Assembly (NCBI GenBank): GCA_016926625.1
Contig: JAFGOE010000036.1
Coordinates: 1 to 41,375, forward strand
Length of the DNA: 41,375 nt
Source of the DNA: Candidatus Zhuqueibacterota bacterium
GTDB taxonomy: Bacteria > Zhuqueibacterota > Zhuqueibacteria > Thermofontimicrobiales > Thiofontviventaceae
Reading direction: 5' to 3'
Numbering within the stretch: the stretch's first letter is position 1; the number at the start of each line of letters is the position of its first letter. The notes under the pieces are model-generated. The model was not told the DNA's origin, ran no database searches, and saw only the letters and a list, made by a program, of their open reading frames with translations. Made by a program: the position numbers and the translations under genes. Below, one piece after another: positions 41,098 to 41,375 of the stretch.

Positions 41098-41318
41098 TAT
41101 GATCTCCTTTTTGTTGAATTAAGGTATGGTTCGGAGAAAGCATGTGGTTTCTTTCATCACGATGTCTAAGCTCTTTCACACACAATTATGTACAGAGAAT
41201 TTATCAACTGAGGGGTAAATCACCTCCTTCCAATTTACCTGTTTATCAGGTAAAAAGTTTCATTTGTTCAGTTTTTCCTGTTTAAAAATTCTCCTATTCT
41301 CCTCCCTCAAAAAAAAAG
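41098..41318. other. Leader between tRNA-Gly and the LPP20-family gene
   Basis: No gene is visible. It holds the alternative-hairpin element at 41214-41254 and a run of T residues on the minus strand (A-run 41309-41317) directly after the tRNA, which may end the tRNA transcript. No strong -35/-10 pair is evident for the LPP20-family gene. Confidence 0.4.
41214..41254 (-). promoter_or_regulatory. Two mutually exclusive hairpins around a perfect Shine-Dalgarno sequence
   Basis: On the minus strand TTTACCTG (41254-41247), CAGGTAAAT (41241-41233) and ATTTACC (41220-41214) follow each other. The middle segment can pair with the first (8 bp, 5-nt loop) or the last (7 bp, 12-nt loop), not both. The second loop contains AAGGAGGTG, the full anti-16S match. 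It lies about 117 nt upstream of the LPP20-family ATG with no proper reading frame directly after it. It might be an attenuator or sequestering element; chance is possible. Confidence 0.35.
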
Positions 41319-41375
41319 AGCGAATGACGGGATTCGAACCCGCGACAGCTGGCTTGGGAAGCCAGTGCTCTACCA
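41319..41375 (-). tRNA. tRNA-Gly (anticodon CCC), 5' end beyond the window
   Basis: The minus strand shows the 3' 57 nt: the anticodon stem CTGGC/GCCAG with loop TTCCCAA (anticodon CCC), a variable loop, the T arm GCGGG-TTCGAAT-CCCGT and the 3' acceptor CATTCGC plus discriminator T. CCA is not encoded. A T-run follows directly. Confidence 0.9.

Noticed and set aside
41219-41230. Plus strand TCACCTCCTT, like the 3' end of 16S rRNA
   Set aside because: Only about 10 bases match and no other rRNA sequence lies upstream; it is the complement of a Shine-Dalgarno string in the leader.
1-41375. CRISPR array, prophage or insertion sequence
   Set aside because: No regularly spaced direct repeats, transposase, integrase or phage structural genes were seen.
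1-41375. Frequent ATCGAT/GATCGA words across coding and non-coding DNA
   Set aside because: It looks like a genome-wide compositional habit and not a local feature; I could not count it rigorously.

Overview
The window is about 41 kb of moderately AT-rich chromosomal DNA from a Gram-negative (diderm) bacterium. The diderm call rests on an MsbA-type lipid exporter, an LpxL/HtrB-type acyltransferase, several lipoproteins and CsgG/LPP20-type outer-membrane proteins. A secreted protease with a FlgD/T9SS-like C-terminal fold, a DUF3108 protein, REC-PATAN (DUF4388) regulators and the general gene style fit an uncultivated lineage of the FCB superphylum (Calditrichota, Marinimicrobia, Zixibacteria or KSB1-like). 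That placement is inference and no species can be named. I saw no insertion sequence, phage gene, CRISPR array or rRNA gene.

Layout. 1-5.1 kb (minus): 3'-truncated POT peptide transporter, M20 dipeptidase, a seven-helix membrane protein with a soluble tail, and an exported YdjC-type deacetylase. 5.4-6.6 kb (plus): two tandem paralogous zinc-ribbon/one-helix proteins and a 103-residue Asp/Glu/Trp protein. 6.6-8.6 kb (minus): a conserved protein of unknown function and a DUF3108 protein. 8.7-17.9 kb (minus): a surface-glycolipid locus with lpxL-like, msbA-like, four glycosyltransferases, an ATP-grasp protein, then tsaC/sua5-like and a low-molecular-weight phosphatase. 18.1-23.4 kb (minus): an unusual signalling operon (below). 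24-26.3 kb (plus): lon, ending in a strong bidirectional terminator. 26.4-30 kb: a DksA/TraR-type regulator (minus), a methyltransferase and a membrane spermidine-synthase-like protein (plus). 30.1-35.2 kb (minus): DUF512 radical-SAM protein, der, MXAN_6640-type secreted metalloprotease, M50 protease. 35.3-41.1 kb (minus): five exported proteins (LPP20, TPR-SLH lipoprotein, FlgT-like, two CsgG-like). 41.3 kb: tRNA-Gly(CCC), truncated by the window edge.

The most interesting region is 18.1-23.4 kb. Two REC-PATAN proteins both have Glu in place of the phospho-accepting Asp. The larger one ends in a small-GTPase-like module without a P-loop, and a stand-alone MglA/CvnD-like protein, also without a P-loop, follows in the same operon. 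A Cys-rich small protein and an exported, membrane-anchored gluzincin protease complete it. I read this as a signalling pathway that may have lost both phosphotransfer and GTP switching. The second candidate system is the 35.3-41.1 kb set of exported proteins, which looks like an outer-membrane assembly or secretion complex.

A recurring promoter shape, TTGACA - 17 bp - TATATT, is visible upstream of the REC-PATAN operon and the DksA-like gene, and TTGACA - 18 bp - TATCAT upstream of lon, so a normal housekeeping sigma factor appears to be in use.
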